From the NCBI GenBank assembly GCA_016550415.1, contig JABXGU010000276.1, positions 1 through 6,218 of the forward strand: DNA of 6,218 nucleotides. The letters run 5' to 3'. This document shows, piece by piece, positions 5,779-6,218 of the stretch (position 1 is the stretch's first letter; every line of letters starts with the position of its first letter). The notes under the pieces were generated by a model. That model searched no databases, was not told the origin of the DNA, and was given only the letters and a program-made list of their open reading frames with translations. The stretch comes from an archaeon. GTDB taxonomy: Archaea > Asgardarchaeota > Hermodarchaeia > Hermodarchaeales > Hermodarchaeaceae. Position numbers and translations under genes: made by a program.

Positions 5779-6218
5779 TTACTGGTGTAGAATATCTCGT
5801 AAAAGATTAGGGTCAATGTTTCGTCCACTAGCGATGATTACAACATGCTTATCGGGGTCAAAGTCGATTTTTTCCTGGAGAAGGGCAGCAAAACCAACAG
5901 CACCTGCAGGTTCGAGTACTTGGTTTTCATGATTCACAGACCAGCGGATAGCATCACCAAGACCTTCTTCATCTACAAGTATGATGTCATCCACTAACTT
6001 CTTAGCAATGTCTAAGTTGAGTTGTTCAGTATTCCCTGCAAGACCATCAGCAATTGTAGGTTCGATAGGCACATGAAAGAGACTACCTGCCTTGAAGTTC
6101 TCATAGAAAGCACGAGCTGTATTTGTTTGAACACCAATAACTCGAATTTGGGGATTGACGGTTTTTGCCCATATTGAAATACCTGAGATAAGTCCACCGC
6201 CACCAACTGGGACGAGGA
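5779..6218 (-). CDS. Threonine/serine dehydratase (PLP, fold type II), C-terminal 145 residues, cut by window edge
   Basis: PLP-dependent deamination of threonine (to 2-oxobutanoate and ammonia) or serine (to pyruvate), in the cytoplasm. The frame is open from the right edge and begins inside the enzyme at LVPVGGGGLISG, the glycine loop that holds the PLP phosphate. It continues through TIADGLAGN (54-62 of the visible part), VDDIILVDEE (75-84), LEPAGAVG (101-108) and SGRNID (130-135), whose Ser contacts the PLP ring nitrogen. The PLP-binding Lys lies outside the window. The protein ends 10 residues after SGRNID, so it has no ACT regulatory domain. That suggests the short, catabolic or serine-racemase-like kind rather than the feedback-inhibited isoleucine-pathway enzyme. 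A GTG at 6072 is internal, not a start: the open frame and homology continue upstream. Confidence 0.9.
   Translation of the reverse strand, partial: LVPVGGGGLISGISIWAKTVNPQIRVIGVQTNTARAFYENFKAGSLFHVPIEPTIADGLAGNTEQLNLDIAKKLVDDIILVDEEGLGDAIRWSVNHENQVLEPAGAVGFAALLQEKIDFDPDKHVVIIASGRNIDPNLLRDILHQ

Noticed and set aside
5821..5830. SGRNID in place of the textbook SGGN PLP motif of the dehydratase
   Set aside because: The S-G-R-N-I form is common in threonine/serine dehydratases, so it is not a broken site.
5744..5932. Plus-strand open frame of 62 residues
   Set aside because: Antisense to the dehydratase C-terminus, which has clear conserved motifs.
6012..6206. Minus-strand open frame of 64 residues overlapping the dehydratase, hinting at a frameshift
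   Set aside because: The dehydratase frame is continuous from 6218 to its stop at 5779, with the GGGGL loop and later motifs in one frame; the other frame shows no homology.

Overview
The window looks like ordinary chromosome from an archaeon. The grounds are a tungsten-type aldehyde:ferredoxin oxidoreductase, short promoters of TATA type, oligo-T stops instead of hairpin terminators, an archaeal-style SCP2 protein, and a secreted protein that ends in a Thr-rich stalk, a PGFPW motif, one membrane helix and an Arg-rich tail. That tail style is familiar from Asgard archaea (Thorarchaeia and relatives), so an Asgard source is my best guess. It is an inference from style; no marker gene is present. 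GC content looks to be in the mid-40s percent by eye.

Layout. Four genes lie head to tail on the minus strand between 4890 and the left edge: a secreted, anchored 5'-nucleotidase-like protein (4890-3118), a small SCP2 sterol/lipid-carrier-like protein (3023-2604), an iron-type alcohol dehydrogenase (2385-1219), and an aldehyde:ferredoxin oxidoreductase that runs off the left edge (1177-1). A cytosolic calcineurin-type phosphoesterase (4982-5737, plus strand) is divergent from the nucleotidase-like gene across a 91-base AT-rich spacer. It converges on the C-terminal part of a threonine/serine dehydratase that enters from the right edge (6218-5779, minus strand).

How the genes fit together. 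The alcohol dehydrogenase and the aldehyde oxidoreductase are 41 bases apart and probably form an operon. Together they would link alcohol, aldehyde and carboxylic acid, exchanging electrons with NAD(P) and ferredoxin, in either direction. The spacer upstream of the alcohol dehydrogenase contains small palindromes next to a weak TATA-like element and may carry an operator. The other genes have no evident pathway link.

The most unusual item is the nucleotidase-like protein. Its fold, signal peptide, C-terminal nucleotide-binding domain and first-half catalytic motifs are kept, but three metal-binding positions in the second half of the catalytic domain (the His of T-H-x-G, and both ligands of G-G-H-x-H/Q) are replaced by Cys, Ser and Pro. 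It may be a surface-anchored pseudo-enzyme or have a remodelled metal centre. I see no CRISPR array, tRNA, rRNA, insertion sequence or phage gene.
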